Shown here: positions 18,353-26,442 of the stretch, in pieces
How positions within the stretch are numbered: position 1 is the first letter of the stretch
Layout of the letters: every line of letters starts with the position of its first letter
Source of the DNA: CAIJXJ01 sp964445115
GTDB lineage: Bacteria > Pseudomonadota > Gammaproteobacteria > Burkholderiales > Methylophilaceae
Reading direction: 5' to 3'
Assembly (NCBI GenBank): GCA_964445115.1
Contig: CAYUJU010000007.1
Coordinates: forward strand, 1 to 64,000
DNA: 64,000 nucleotides
Made by a program: the position numbers and the translations under genes
The notes under the pieces: model-generated
Databases searched by the model: none
What the model was told of the DNA's origin: nothing
What the model saw: the letters and a program-made list of their open reading frames with translations, nothing else

Positions 18353-19276
18353 TTATTGTGCTGGCGTAATCACGCCATTGTCAGACCAGGCGTTCTGCAC
18401 CTTGCGGCTAGTGCCCGAGATCACCTCGACGCTACGCTCGTCGCGCGGCACGTAAGTCGTCTGCTCCAGCGGCTTGGCCTCTGCTATGCGCTTATCCTCG
18501 GTAAAGGGCCGGAATACGAAGCGCAGTTGCGCACCGCCCCCTAGCGCCAACGTCGTGGTATGGGCATCGGACGGATTCATTTGCAGCACGGTATAGGTAT
18601 TGCGACGGCCCGGACGTGAATTTTTCGGTGGTGCCAACAAAACGACCGCATCTTCGGCCACCAGTGTCGCCTCCATCGCGGCACCGCCGCCCCCCCCCTT
18701 TCTGCCCGCCGCGTTGGGATCTCCCGGCTGGATTCCGCCACCGGCAATCGAGTTGGGATTCAGCTTTGCCCCGGCAGCGCCCGACGCGCCACTCACCCAT
18801 CCCACGGCGAGAACATCCACATGATCGCCCGCGGCGAGATAACCGGACGTGCCCTTGATATTGTTGGTTTCCACCACCACCACCCGCATGCCGGGTTTCG
18901 CCAGGCCGGAAAAACCGTTGGGCGCATCTTTTTCGGACAGGGCATCCTGCCTCAGGTATTCGCCGGGGCGAATATCCCGCATGGCAATACGACGCTCAAA
19001 CTGCGCCGGCACGATCACCGCATCATGCGGCACATTTTCCGGCTTCATGTAGTCGACGCGCAACATCCGTTGGGTAATCGTCGTGCCCATCGGGATCGGA
19101 CCCCGCGCAATCGGGATCGCCACGCTCCCCTCGGGGCGCGGTTGCGCCTTGGGCTTTTCCGGCTTCAGGAACATATACGCTCCCGCCCCCACGACTAGCA
19201 GGAGCAATACCAGAATCAACAGCAAACGCTGCCGACGACGCTGACGGATTCTTGCGGTGGAAGGGGCTTGGGCCAA
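18353..19276 (-). CDS. cpaB: Flp pilus assembly protein CpaB/RcpC (SAF domain)
   Basis: 307 residues. Arg-rich N-terminus then one TM (LLLILVLLLLVVGAGAYMFL), a SAF domain (about 50-115, IARGPIPMGTTITQRML ... PGEYLRQDAL), then a C-terminal RcpC-like domain with GMRVVVVETNNIKG and GDHVDVLAVG. A Gly-rich insert (GRKGGGGGAAM) separates two strands. CpaB helps stabilise the secretin in the periplasm. It is separated from the main Tad operon and oppositely oriented; it follows the TadE-like gene by 22 bp. Confidence 0.9.
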   Translation of the reverse strand: MAQAPSTARIRQRRRQRLLLILVLLLLVVGAGAYMFLKPEKPKAQPRPEGSVAIPIARGPIPMGTTITQRMLRVDYMKPENVPHDAVIVPAQFERRIAMRDIRPGEYLRQDALSEKDAPNGFSGLAKPGMRVVVVETNNIKGTSGYLAAGDHVDVLAVGWVSGASGAAGAKLNPNSIAGGGIQPGDPNAAGRKGGGGGAAMEATLVAEDAVVLLAPPKNSRPGRRNTYTVLQMNPSDAHTTTLALGGGAQLRFVFRPFTEDKRIAEAKPLEQTTYVPRDERSVEVISGTSRKVQNAWSDNGVITPAQ

Positions 19277-19298
19277 TCAGGGACTCCTTAACAAGCAG

Positions 19299-20714
19299 CT
19301 ATTCGCATTTGCTGACATTTATCGAAACGGCATTTGCATGATCAACAATAATCGATCCATGGGCTGCAACTTCGGGATTGACAGCAATCGGTATCCCAGG
19401 TGCAGCCGTGAGTGTCAACGAAGTCGTTGCGCTCACCGTGAAAGTCTGGTTGTAATCGTTCAACGGATTGTTGCTACTATCCATGGCACCACGAATGCGA
19501 ATTGGGTCACCAGTTGAAAGAAAATGAGGGCCTGGGGTGGTAATGCTGACCTGAGTTGCCGAATCCCAGTTTATTTTTTCCACCACAATAGGTTTGGAAA
19601 CATCCGAGAGGGCAGTTTCAAAACACCCGCTGAAATCCTTTCTGGGTTTGAGCTTTGCAGCCAGCCCACCCTCACTACCCGTATTTTTCGTGATTGCGGC
19701 TTCACTACCGAGTATGCCGACGGGTGTATCGGTTGGATATTCTTCTCCGGCCGATTCAGGACGATCCGTAAAATAGTTGATCACCCCCGCCGGCAAATTA
19801 TCTGGTGAATTACCCATTGCGAAAGTAGTCACCAGGGATTCAAAGACATTTCGATACCGGTAAGTAACCCTCACGTTACATCCTAGAGGAAACGCATTAG
19901 GCGCCGTACCTGACCAACAGACTTCCTGCGGTTCAGCCATGGTATCGCACACTCCTTGATTGATACCATCCTGATCCCGACACTCAAGCAGGAAGGTCTG
20001 CGCATCAGGCTCCCCCGGCCCATGACTGGCTTGAAGATTCCCATTTTCATCGATCTCGATCAGTTGGCTAACGCTGGAACTGTCCGATGGATCAAGCCAC
20101 CCTGGCAATCGCATCAAACGTCTGTGGCTGGGATTCCCAGGGTTAAAATCCGCACAGGGAATAAACGCCTCAGAACCAATTGTTTCATCCAGGCAGGCAA
20201 GCTCATACTGGGGGTAGATACTCTGATTAAGTTTTGGTAGACCGGCATATCCATCGGCCCCGTAAATCAGCGCACGCAAGCGAGATATATCATCAGCGGT
20301 GTCAGCCGGTGTGCCGTTGTCATCGTCACCCTGACAATCGGTGATATCAAGCGGCAATGGGTTGAAAAGGTAGATATTCCCATCAGCAGGTAGGCCATTG
20401 TTATAGCTGCCATCCGCATTACACGCAGGCCTGGAAAACAAACTGGGATCGCTATGGTCCCCCAAGCCCGGCGAGTCGGAGGTTCCATCGCCCAACACGT
20501 ATTTTCCGGCACCATTCATCCGTGCCGACCTTAAAACCCCTGACCACTCGGTCGCCCCAGCCTTGGCCGCTTCGACCGTAGCGTAGCCGTTATACGCCGC
20601 AGTCGCGAGTTCCAGCCCCCCTGCGACGAGCAGGGTCATCACGATCAGGATGATGGCGTATTCGACCATGGCCTGACCGCGCTGAAGCGGGTGTTTCAAG
20701 AATTGGGGCATCAT
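19299..20714 (-). CDS. large TadE/TadG-like minor pseudopilin
   Basis: 471 residues from ATG 20714 (20711 is equally possible). The N-terminus carries the Tad pseudopilin signature QRGQAMVEYAIILIVMTLLVAGGLEL, with a prepilin-peptidase site before Gln-Ala-Met-Val-Glu-Tyr. The remaining 400 residues are extracytoplasmic, with several Cys (ACLDETIG, IPCADFNPG, LLECRDQDG, VCDTMAEP) and an Ig-like beta-rich end (FTVSATTSLTLTAAPG). Typical TadE is under 200 residues, so this may be a tip protein or adhesin. The in-frame TTG at 20762 is rejected because it lies in the -12 promoter element. Confidence 0.8.
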   Translation of the reverse strand: MMPQFLKHPLQRGQAMVEYAIILIVMTLLVAGGLELATAAYNGYATVEAAKAGATEWSGVLRSARMNGAGKYVLGDGTSDSPGLGDHSDPSLFSRPACNADGSYNNGLPADGNIYLFNPLPLDITDCQGDDDNGTPADTADDISRLRALIYGADGYAGLPKLNQSIYPQYELACLDETIGSEAFIPCADFNPGNPSHRRLMRLPGWLDPSDSSSVSQLIEIDENGNLQASHGPGEPDAQTFLLECRDQDGINQGVCDTMAEPQEVCWSGTAPNAFPLGCNVRVTYRYRNVFESLVTTFAMGNSPDNLPAGVINYFTDRPESAGEEYPTDTPVGILGSEAAITKNTGSEGGLAAKLKPRKDFSGCFETALSDVSKPIVVEKINWDSATQVSITTPGPHFLSTGDPIRIRGAMDSSNNPLNDYNQTFTVSATTSLTLTAAPGIPIAVNPEVAAHGSIIVDHANAVSINVSKCE

Positions 20715-20757
20715 GACTGCTGAACTTCGTATCCGTGCGCACGGGATAGAAAACGGT

Positions 20758-20773
20758 TGCAATAAACACGCCA
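20758..20773 (-). promoter_or_regulatory. sigma54 promoter of the TadE-cpaB-barrel-HDOD operon
   Basis: Minus strand TGGCGTGTTTATTGCA: GG-N10-GC, with TTGCA intact and two changes in the -24 box. Start near 20747, 33 nt before ATG 20714. Confidence 0.75.
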
Positions 20774-20872
20774 GTTCAGCGGGATACCCTGATCAGGGAC
20801 GGGCATCCGTGCAGACGCGTCCTCCACGTCTGACGGCACCGGAATTTATTACTTACGAATCATCATATTAGA

Positions 20873-20915
20873 AATTTTCCTGCCGGGCCGTAGAAAATCA
20901 TCGGGCAGGAAATTT
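20873..20915. repeat. inverted repeat upstream of the TadE promoter
   Basis: Arms TTTCCTGCC and GGCAGGAAA separated by about 20 nt, about 100 bp upstream of the -24 element. Function unknown. Confidence 0.5.
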
Positions 20916-20967
20916 TGACGGGGCGTTCGGGAGAATTTCAACAGAGGGAAAATCCCGGCACAAAATT

Positions 20968-20981
20968 GGCTGACAACAACC
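20968..20981. promoter_or_regulatory. GGYTR-N4-YARCC dyad, TadE operon site 1
   Basis: GGCTGACAACAACC, exact copy, 195 bp upstream of the TadE -24 element. Confidence 0.55.
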
Positions 20982-20988
20982 ATCGACA

Positions 20989-21002
20989 GGTTGCTATCAG
21001 CC
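20989..21002. promoter_or_regulatory. GGYTR-N4-YARCC dyad, TadE operon site 2
   Basis: GGTTGCTATCAGCC, exact copy, 21 bp (two helical turns) from site 1. Confidence 0.55.
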
Positions 21003-21016
21003 AACACGGGGTGTGA

Positions 21017-21739
21017 TCAGGCGGCGGAAACCAGCTTGGGTTTGGCCGCTTCGGTCGTCGCTCCACTGCGCTGCATGCATTGCAGCATCGCGTCGCGGTC
21101 GCGGCGCCACTCCTCGGAATATTCGCAATCGCGCCATTCGTTGAAATACGGGCCGCCGATGGTGTAGTGCACCAGCCCCATGTCTTTGGCGGGTGCGTCG
21201 TAGCCGACCAGATGGTTCCAGCGGCTGGGGATCTCGCCGATCAGGTCGTCGTTTTCGAGCCACTTGAACTGGTGCAGTTCAAGGCCGGAGGCGGTGTTGA
21301 CGTATTCGGGCGTGAGGGCGCGGCATTTCGCGTTGTTGAACATCATCACGCTGGACCAGTTCTTCTTCTGGTACTTGGTCTGCACCGCGTCGAGAAACTT
21401 GGTCTCTTCTTCCGGCTGGTGGTCGTGCTTCACGCACATCACGGCGTAGCGATCATCCCGCATGGCCCACAGTTTGGCGATGTCGTCCAGCACCAGCATG
21501 TCGCAATCCATGAAAATGGACCAGCCTTCGTAGTTGGAGAGATGCGGCGCAAGAAAGCGGGAGAACGAGAAATCAGTAGATTGCAACGGGTTGCGCTCGC
21601 GCCACATCAGGCCATCCAACTGGCTCAGCATCAGCGGGGTGATGCTGACGGGCTGGGAGGACCGGACATGGATGCTGTGGGACAGGACGCTGAAGGCGAC
21701 CGCTTCGCGCGGATCGTAGCCGATGAAAACACGAATCAT
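21017..21739 (-). CDS. putative glycosyltransferase with DXD motif (GT8-like)
   Basis: 240 residues. N-terminus IRVFIGYDPREAVAFSVLSHS, then GWSIFMDCDMLVLDDI, in which Asp-Cys-Asp forms the metal/nucleotide-sugar DXD of GT-A enzymes, and FNNAKCRALTPEYVN, KWLENDDLIGEIPSRWNHL. The sequence fits a small soluble transferase distantly related to GT8; donor and acceptor unknown. AGAGGTAG precedes the ATG. Monocistronic, with its own sigma54 promoter and terminator, between the pilus genes and the ABC operon. Confidence 0.75.
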   Translation of the reverse strand: MIRVFIGYDPREAVAFSVLSHSIHVRSSQPVSITPLMLSQLDGLMWRERNPLQSTDFSFSRFLAPHLSNYEGWSIFMDCDMLVLDDIAKLWAMRDDRYAVMCVKHDHQPEEETKFLDAVQTKYQKKNWSSVMMFNNAKCRALTPEYVNTASGLELHQFKWLENDDLIGEIPSRWNHLVGYDAPAKDMGLVHYTIGGPYFNEWRDCEYSEEWRRDRDAMLQCMQRSGATTEAAKPKLVSAA

Positions 21740-21825
21740 GATGACCTACCTCTAAAGTGTGATGGCCGTTAAGCGGCATGAATAATTGATGGGATTCACC
21801 CATATCAGAACTTGGGAGGATTTAC

Positions 21826-21840
21826 GCAAAATACGTGCCT
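21826..21840 (-). promoter_or_regulatory. sigma54 promoter of the 21 kb glycosyltransferase
   Basis: Minus strand AGGCACGTATTTTGC: only the first base departs from TGGCACG-N4-TTGC. Start near 21814, about 75 nt before the ATG. Confidence 0.75.
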
Positions 21841-21960
21841 TACACTTTGACGATCGGCCGAAAAAACCTCTATTCTTTATGTATCAATGGGATAGCACAC
21901 ATCCCCGTGCATCAACCCCTGACCCCTCTATCACACCCCAAAGCCATTTCGCGCGAAGGT

Positions 21961-21974
21961 GGTTATTAACAACC
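21961..21974. promoter_or_regulatory. GGYTR-N4-YARCC dyad upstream of the 21 kb glycosyltransferase
   Basis: GGTTATTAACAACC, exact copy, extended to GTGGTT/AACCAC arms; 121 bp upstream of the -24 element. Confidence 0.6.
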
Positions 21975-22013
21975 ACAGCGGGAATGGATGCCTTATGAGT
22001 CACGACGAAAACC

Positions 22014-23195
22014 TCAGCCGCGATGCGCCTGCTGCCGTGAGAGAGCGTGATTCGTCCACCACAGCAGCGGCAACACCAGCACCACGGTCGTCAGATGGCC
22101 GGCGAGAACACCCGTCCAGCCGACAGGGTCACCCGCCAGCAGGGCGCGCATCTGCACATGCTGCGCCAGCACGGGGGTTAGGGTATGCCAGTACGCGACC
22201 CCGCTTTCGCTGCTGCCCACCAGCAGAGGCAACATGGTGGCGGCTAGCAGCAGGCCGGTGGCCGAGGCCTGTGCCTGCTTGAAACTGCGTGCGCGTGCGC
22301 CGGCCAGCATCAGCAAGGCCGCGAACAGCCCAACCATCGGCACGAACATCGCGATGGCCATCAGGGATTCATGTCCGCCAAAGGCCAGCATCGCCTTGAG
22401 CGTTTCGCCCGGCATGAGCGCCTGCGCGGGGATAAAGCCAAGAATCGCGGTCACCACCATGCCGACCCCGACGCTGCTGACCGCGAGCCATTTGCCGGCG
22501 ACCAGGGCGGCCCCGCCTGCCGGCGTCAGCAGCAACGGTTGCAGGGTGCCGCGCTCACGTTCGCCCACGGTGGTATCCAGCGCCGCGCCCCACACGCCAT
22601 ACAGTGCCGCCAGGGCAAAGAAGAACGGCAGCATGCCGAACACGCGCGTGGATTGCGCCAGCGGCCCGGCCAGATCGTGCTCCTCGACCTCCATGCGGCC
22701 ATACCCCGTGCCGGCCACGCCGCGCATGGCCATTTCAAGCCCGCCGCGCTGCAGCGAAAACCCGGAAATCCAGCGTTGCAGCCTGGCCACGCCGGCATCG
22801 GCGCGACCGTTGGTGGAGTCGGTCATGATGACCAGGCGCGGCACGGCGTTTTGCGCCAGCGCTTGCTCGAAATCCGGCGGGATGATCAGCACCGGATCAG
22901 GCAATCGGCCCAGTCGCAGTCGTTCGATATAGTCCGCCGGCGGCGTTTCGATCCGCACCGTCTCACGTTCGAGATAGTTGCGCAGGGTCGGCGCGTGTTC
23001 GATCCCCTGAACCAGCACGATGCGCCGCTCTGCCCGCGCCTCGAACCCGGCCAGCATGTTGGCCAGCATCAACAGCATGACTGGGCCGGAGAGGATAGCC
23101 ACGACGCCGACCGTGAGCAGCGCGCGGCGATCGCGCAGGATATCGCCCAACTCCTTGAAATATACGACAGCCACCACCCGCCACCAGCGCCTCAT
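22014..23195 (-). CDS. ABC-2 type transporter permease (NatB-like)
   Basis: 393 residues. TM1 near 26-46 (LLTVGVVAILSGPVMLLML), a large extracytoplasmic region (about 50-170), then five TMs from about residue 190 (MLPFFFALAALYGVWGAALD; VAGKWLAVSSVGVGMVVTAIL; LMAIAMFVPMVGLFAALLML; GLLLAATMLPLLV; LAGHLTTVVLVLPLLWW). GERERGTLQPLLLTP before the core matches the NatB/ABC-2 coupling helix. It pairs with the ATPase gene just upstream (ATGA overlap). Substrate unknown. Last gene of the nine-gene operon. Confidence 0.88.
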   Translation of the reverse strand: MRRWWRVVAVVYFKELGDILRDRRALLTVGVVAILSGPVMLLMLANMLAGFEARAERRIVLVQGIEHAPTLRNYLERETVRIETPPADYIERLRLGRLPDPVLIIPPDFEQALAQNAVPRLVIMTDSTNGRADAGVARLQRWISGFSLQRGGLEMAMRGVAGTGYGRMEVEEHDLAGPLAQSTRVFGMLPFFFALAALYGVWGAALDTTVGERERGTLQPLLLTPAGGAALVAGKWLAVSSVGVGMVVTAILGFIPAQALMPGETLKAMLAFGGHESLMAIAMFVPMVGLFAALLMLAGARARSFKQAQASATGLLLAATMLPLLVGSSESGVAYWHTLTPVLAQHVQMRALLAGDPVGWTGVLAGHLTTVVLVLPLLWWTNHALSRQQAHRG

Positions 23196-23935
23196 GTCGC
23201 CTCCCCGAAGGCCAGTTGGACGAAGGCCGTCTCGAAATCCGGCGCGCCCGTCTGGCGGGTGATCTCCTCCACCGAACCGATGGCCCGGACCTGGCCGGAC
23301 GACACCACGACGACCCGGTCAGCCACGCGGGCGACTTCATCCATGACGTGGCTCGAATACAGCACGCAGCGTCTTCCGCCCTCCGCGCTGACGACATGCC
23401 GGAGAAATGTCCGTAGGCGCCTGACCGATGCGAGATCCAGCCCATTGGTGGGCTCATCCAGCACGAGGTGCTGCGGGTCGTGCACCATCGCGCGGGCCAG
23501 CGCCACGCGCATGCGTTCGCCCTGGCTGTAGCTTTCGGCCCGCTGTTCAAGCAACCCGGCCAGTCCCAGCGCTTGGTCCAGCACCTCGATACGCCGCTCA
23601 ATCGCCGTCTCGGCCATGCCATGCAGGCGGCCGTAGTAGCGGATATTTTCCAGCCCGGTGAGCCGAGCGTACAGGCCGCAACCTTCAGTGAAGAATCCGA
23701 GCCGCGACGACAGCGGCAATGCGGCATCGCCACTCACGATCGCTTGCCCGGCATCGGCGGATTCCAGCCCGGACAGAATGCGCAACGCGGTGGTTTTCCC
23801 GGCGCCGTTAGGCCCGAGAATCGCGGTGACTGCGCCGTCCGGCGCATCGAAACTGACGCCGCGCAGGGCTGCAACGGGAGCTTGCGCAGCGCCGGATGCG
23901 GGGTACTGCCGGACCAGCGACTCGACCCGGATCAA
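23192..23935 (-). CDS. ABC transporter ATP-binding protein (NatA-like)
   Basis: 247 residues. Walker A ILGPNGAGKTTALRIL, Q-loop region LGFFTEGCGLY, a degenerate signature YSQGERMRVALARAM, Walker B HLVLDEPTNGLD, and H-loop LYSSHVMDE. Start at TTG 23935: it overlaps the hydrolase stop as TTGA, has GGAGA upstream, and gives the standard N-terminus IRVESLVRQY. The longer frame to the right is the hydrolase gene in another phase. Energises the permease that follows. Confidence 0.9.
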   Translation of the reverse strand: MIRVESLVRQYPASGAAQAPVAALRGVSFDAPDGAVTAILGPNGAGKTTALRILSGLESADAGQAIVSGDAALPLSSRLGFFTEGCGLYARLTGLENIRYYGRLHGMAETAIERRIEVLDQALGLAGLLEQRAESYSQGERMRVALARAMVHDPQHLVLDEPTNGLDLASVRRLRTFLRHVVSAEGGRRCVLYSSHVMDEVARVADRVVVVSSGQVRAIGSVEEITRQTGAPDFETAFVQLAFGEAT

Positions 23936-25404
23936 GATGCGCTCTCCCCGGCGTTCACCACGAACTGCGCAGGCACGAAAGGGGCGGGATAAGGCACGCT
24001 TGCCAGACACTCGGCCTCCAGCGATTGGATGTCTGCCCGTGGACCGCCGCGGATAAATCGGAACACCACGTCCTGTGCACAGTTGTGACCGAGCACACCG
24101 TGGCCGGTGTCGACCGCGATGCGCATCGCGCCGTCGCGTAGCGCATCGCCCGATAATGGATCGAAACGTCCCTCCAGCACCAGCGTCGGCACGTCGATGC
24201 GCGTGGTTTCCAGCGCCATCGGCGACGCAGGCGGCAAGCCGCCGCAATGCTGTCCCAGCGTCTGTTGGGTCGCCGAGAAAAACCAGCTTGCCAGCGGGTC
24301 TGACCGTGGCGGCACTTCCCGGCTGCCGGACTGGCAGGCATCGGCCAGCCACAGTTCCCACGCGAAAGCGCCATCCTGCGCGCCCCAGCCCATCGCTGCC
24401 AGCCCGACAAAGGCGCCCCACTGCCCTTGCGCGGCCGCATGCAGGCTGGCCGGAAGCGCCGCCGCGCGTGCGGGATGTCTCACGAGTCGTTCCAGCATGA
24501 GCGCCAATCTCCGGTCATGCATGTCGAGCCGTTCCGTCTGGCCGGTTTGAGGATGCACCAGGCTCAGGCGGGCGGGCAATGCCTGTCTGATGCGTGCCAG
24601 ATCAGCAGCAGGATCGGGAAACCGCGCTGCACAGGCCGGATGGGCGGCGCACGCAGCAAACACCTTGCGTAGCGCATGGGCGGTGCGCTCGGCCCGCTGG
24701 GCGAGCGCCTGTCTCGCGGGCGCGGGGCTGTCGAGCACCATGCGCCTGATGCTGGCGGGATACCGCACAGCCCACGCCTCGGCGATGCGCGCGCCATACC
24801 CTTCTGCCAGCAGGTTCACCTGCCCCAGACCCAACCGCGTTCTCAACTGCTCAAGATCCTCCGCATGCACTGCCGGGGTCAGTCGCGCGGCCCCGCCCCA
24901 GGCTTTCCAGGCCGCCCGGCAACGGGGCGCGCTGGACTGCAAAGGCTCGATCTTCTCTGCCATGGAGGCGTAGCCGGGCGGAACGCACCCGGCTTCCGGG
25001 GTGGCCGGCAACCCGCGAGGCTCCAGCCAGATCAGATCACGATCGTTCATGACGCGGCGCAATGCGCCCAGCATCGCAGGAGCGCGATCCGTCGGGTAAA
25101 CACCGGGGCCATCGGCGATCCACACGACCGGGTCTGCCAGGGGGTAGCGTGCCCGTGCCGGCACCTTATACCAGCGCAGGCTGCGTGTTTCGGCTGGCCG
25201 CGCGTCTGCATGCAGGGAGACGGCCAGCGTGCCGCAAAGCAGCGTATGGGCATGGCCGGGGATACGGCAGGTCTCGCCTGACAGGCGGTCGCCCGTTGTC
25301 CGGGAGTCGTCGTGATGCATGCCGGAAAAGATCGCAACGCCCGCCACAAACACGAGCACCGCCAGACCTGAAAGCCGCAACCGCCCGAATTGCCTGCGCG
25401 ACAT
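23932..25404 (-). CDS. alpha/beta-hydrolase-fold protein lacking the nucleophile serine
   Basis: 490 residues. N-terminal membrane anchor or signal (LSGLAVLVFVAGVAIFSGM), then an alpha/beta-hydrolase core like TAP/proline-iminopeptidase enzymes: PVVWIADGPGVYPTD, DLIWLEPRGLP, a lid, PTLVLEGRFDPLSG (acid) and DTGHGVLGHNC (His), and a TAP-like C-terminus. The nucleophile elbow, normally G-x-S-x-G, reads A-E-G-Y-G in LLAEGYGARIAEAW, so the serine is replaced by glycine while the acid and His remain. Probably a non-hydrolytic binding or scaffold protein. Start ATG 25404 overlaps the previous stop. Confidence 0.75.
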   Translation of the reverse strand: MSRRQFGRLRLSGLAVLVFVAGVAIFSGMHHDDSRTTGDRLSGETCRIPGHAHTLLCGTLAVSLHADARPAETRSLRWYKVPARARYPLADPVVWIADGPGVYPTDRAPAMLGALRRVMNDRDLIWLEPRGLPATPEAGCVPPGYASMAEKIEPLQSSAPRCRAAWKAWGGAARLTPAVHAEDLEQLRTRLGLGQVNLLAEGYGARIAEAWAVRYPASIRRMVLDSPAPARQALAQRAERTAHALRKVFAACAAHPACAARFPDPAADLARIRQALPARLSLVHPQTGQTERLDMHDRRLALMLERLVRHPARAAALPASLHAAAQGQWGAFVGLAAMGWGAQDGAFAWELWLADACQSGSREVPPRSDPLASWFFSATQQTLGQHCGGLPPASPMALETTRIDVPTLVLEGRFDPLSGDALRDGAMRIAVDTGHGVLGHNCAQDVVFRFIRGGPRADIQSLEAECLASVPYPAPFVPAQFVVNAGESAS

Positions 25405-25676
25405 CAGATCAGCAACAGCACGAAAAACAGGGCGGTGCCGACCAGCGCGCACACCATCAACGGCGACACCAACCAGTACAGGACCTCACCGACACCATCC
25501 GCCGCATCGCCCAGCTTTTTCTGCATCCGGCAGGGCAACGGCAACCATTTGCGCAGGCTCGACCGCATCTCCTGATCGAGATGGTGCCGGACCAGCAGGA
25601 TGCAGCCCAGCACGCTCATGGCGAGTACACCAAGCAGCGCCATGATCATCATTCCCTGAAGATAGGTGGTCATCAA
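25404..25676 (-). CDS. small inner-membrane protein
   Basis: 90 residues, two predicted TMs (MMIMALLGVLAMSVLGCILLV near 9-29; WLVSPLMVCALVGTALFFVLLLI at the C-terminus) joined by a basic, soluble loop HHLDQEMRSSLRKWLPLPC. No family recognised. Start overlaps the stop of the upstream gene (ATGA) and its stop overlaps the hydrolase start, so it is part of the exporter operon. It resembles the 96-residue protein two genes upstream in size and layout, possibly related. Confidence 0.65.
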   Translation of the reverse strand: MMTTYLQGMMIMALLGVLAMSVLGCILLVRHHLDQEMRSSLRKWLPLPCRMQKKLGDAADGVGEVLYWLVSPLMVCALVGTALFFVLLLI

Positions 25677-26101
25677 CCGATTTTCCTCAACGGTACTACC
25701 GTGGCCGATTCACGTGCGGCATCGGCTTCGATGGGCGCTTCCGCCCCACGCGGCCCCGGCGACGTAAACTTTGCCCGCAACAACTCGCTGCGTGCGATGA
25801 GGCGCTCGCGCAGTTCTGGCTCCTCAGGCAATCGCAACTCCGGCGCATCGGCCAGCATCGTGCGATGGTGATGCAATTCTTCTTCGGTGAACTCGGCGGT
25901 GAGGTGCGTGCCCAATTTTCCCCGCCCAGGTTGCTTGCCGGCACGACGCGCGCCATCCCATCGCGACAGCCAATACTTCGCCAGCACCATACCGTATCGC
26001 CTTGCCCGGTCGAATCGCCGAGCCCATCGCCCCAATCGCACGCGCACCCTCCACATCCCCCATATCTTCCATTTGCTTTTCCAACGCGCCGGCAACGTCA
26101 T
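25673..26101 (-). CDS. uncharacterised basic protein of the ABC operon
   Basis: 142 residues from ATG 26101. The N-terminal third is very rich in Arg, Lys and Trp (LPARWKSKWKIWGMWRVRV), the C-terminal part is helical and acidic (EFTEEELHHHRTMLADAPELRLPEEPELRERL). No signal peptide, TM or known domain. An in-frame ATG at 26176 would overlap the upstream gene by 52 bp and is less likely. ATGA overlap with the 90-residue membrane protein. Likely a cytoplasmic accessory of the exporters. Confidence 0.55.
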   Translation of the reverse strand: MTLPARWKSKWKIWGMWRVRVRLGRWARRFDRARRYGMVLAKYWLSRWDGARRAGKQPGRGKLGTHLTAEFTEEELHHHRTMLADAPELRLPEEPELRERLIARSELLRAKFTSPGPRGAEAPIEADAARESATVVPLRKIG

Positions 26102-26124
26102 CCAACCGCCCCCGGCTCCCCCGT

Positions 26125-26415
26125 CTAGCCGACAGTCAGCATCGGCATTACGACGTACAGCACCACCATGCCGCAAAAGGCGATCACCAGCACGACCGGC
26201 ATCGCTTCCACGAGAAAATCCACGGTTTCGTCCAACACGCTCGTGACCTGCTTCACCACCGGCTCGCGCAGCGGCAGCATGCGCAGGAAAGCATCACGAC
26301 GGTCTCGTGCATCGCGGCGGCTGAAAATGTACTCCAGCCAGTTGGCGCAACCCAGCAGCACGCCGCCCACCAGTATCAGGCCCCACCAGAACACATCCTG
26401 AAAACCTTCGTTCAC
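26125..26415 (-). CDS. small inner-membrane protein
   Basis: 96 residues with two TMs (FWWGLILVGGVLLGCANWLEYIF near 9-31; EAMPVVLVIAFCGMVVLYVVMPM at the C-terminus) and a charged loop RRDARDRRDAFLRMLP. GTG start at 26415; an in-frame stop lies just upstream and no ATG is available. Lies 27 bp after the ABC-2 permease gene and 23 bp before the basic protein. No family recognised. Confidence 0.6.
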   Translation of the reverse strand: MNEGFQDVFWWGLILVGGVLLGCANWLEYIFSRRDARDRRDAFLRMLPLREPVVKQVTSVLDETVDFLVEAMPVVLVIAFCGMVVLYVVMPMLTVG

Positions 26416-26442
26416 CGTTTCACCCGATCGACGTTCATCGCA

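Larger units (their letters stand above)
20966..21004 (-). terminator. terminator of the 21 kb glycosyltransferase gene, overlapping a dyad pair
   Basis: Outer stem TTGGCTGA/TCAGCCAA with an inner CAACC/GGTTG stem; TTTT follows on the minus strand. The gene stop is just upstream. The two 14-nt dyads form the hairpin arms. Confidence 0.65.

Noticed and set aside
20715..20762. Upstream TTG start for the TadE-like gene
   Set aside because: The TTG is the -12 element of a well-formed sigma54 promoter, and ATG 20714 gives a normal pseudopilin leader.
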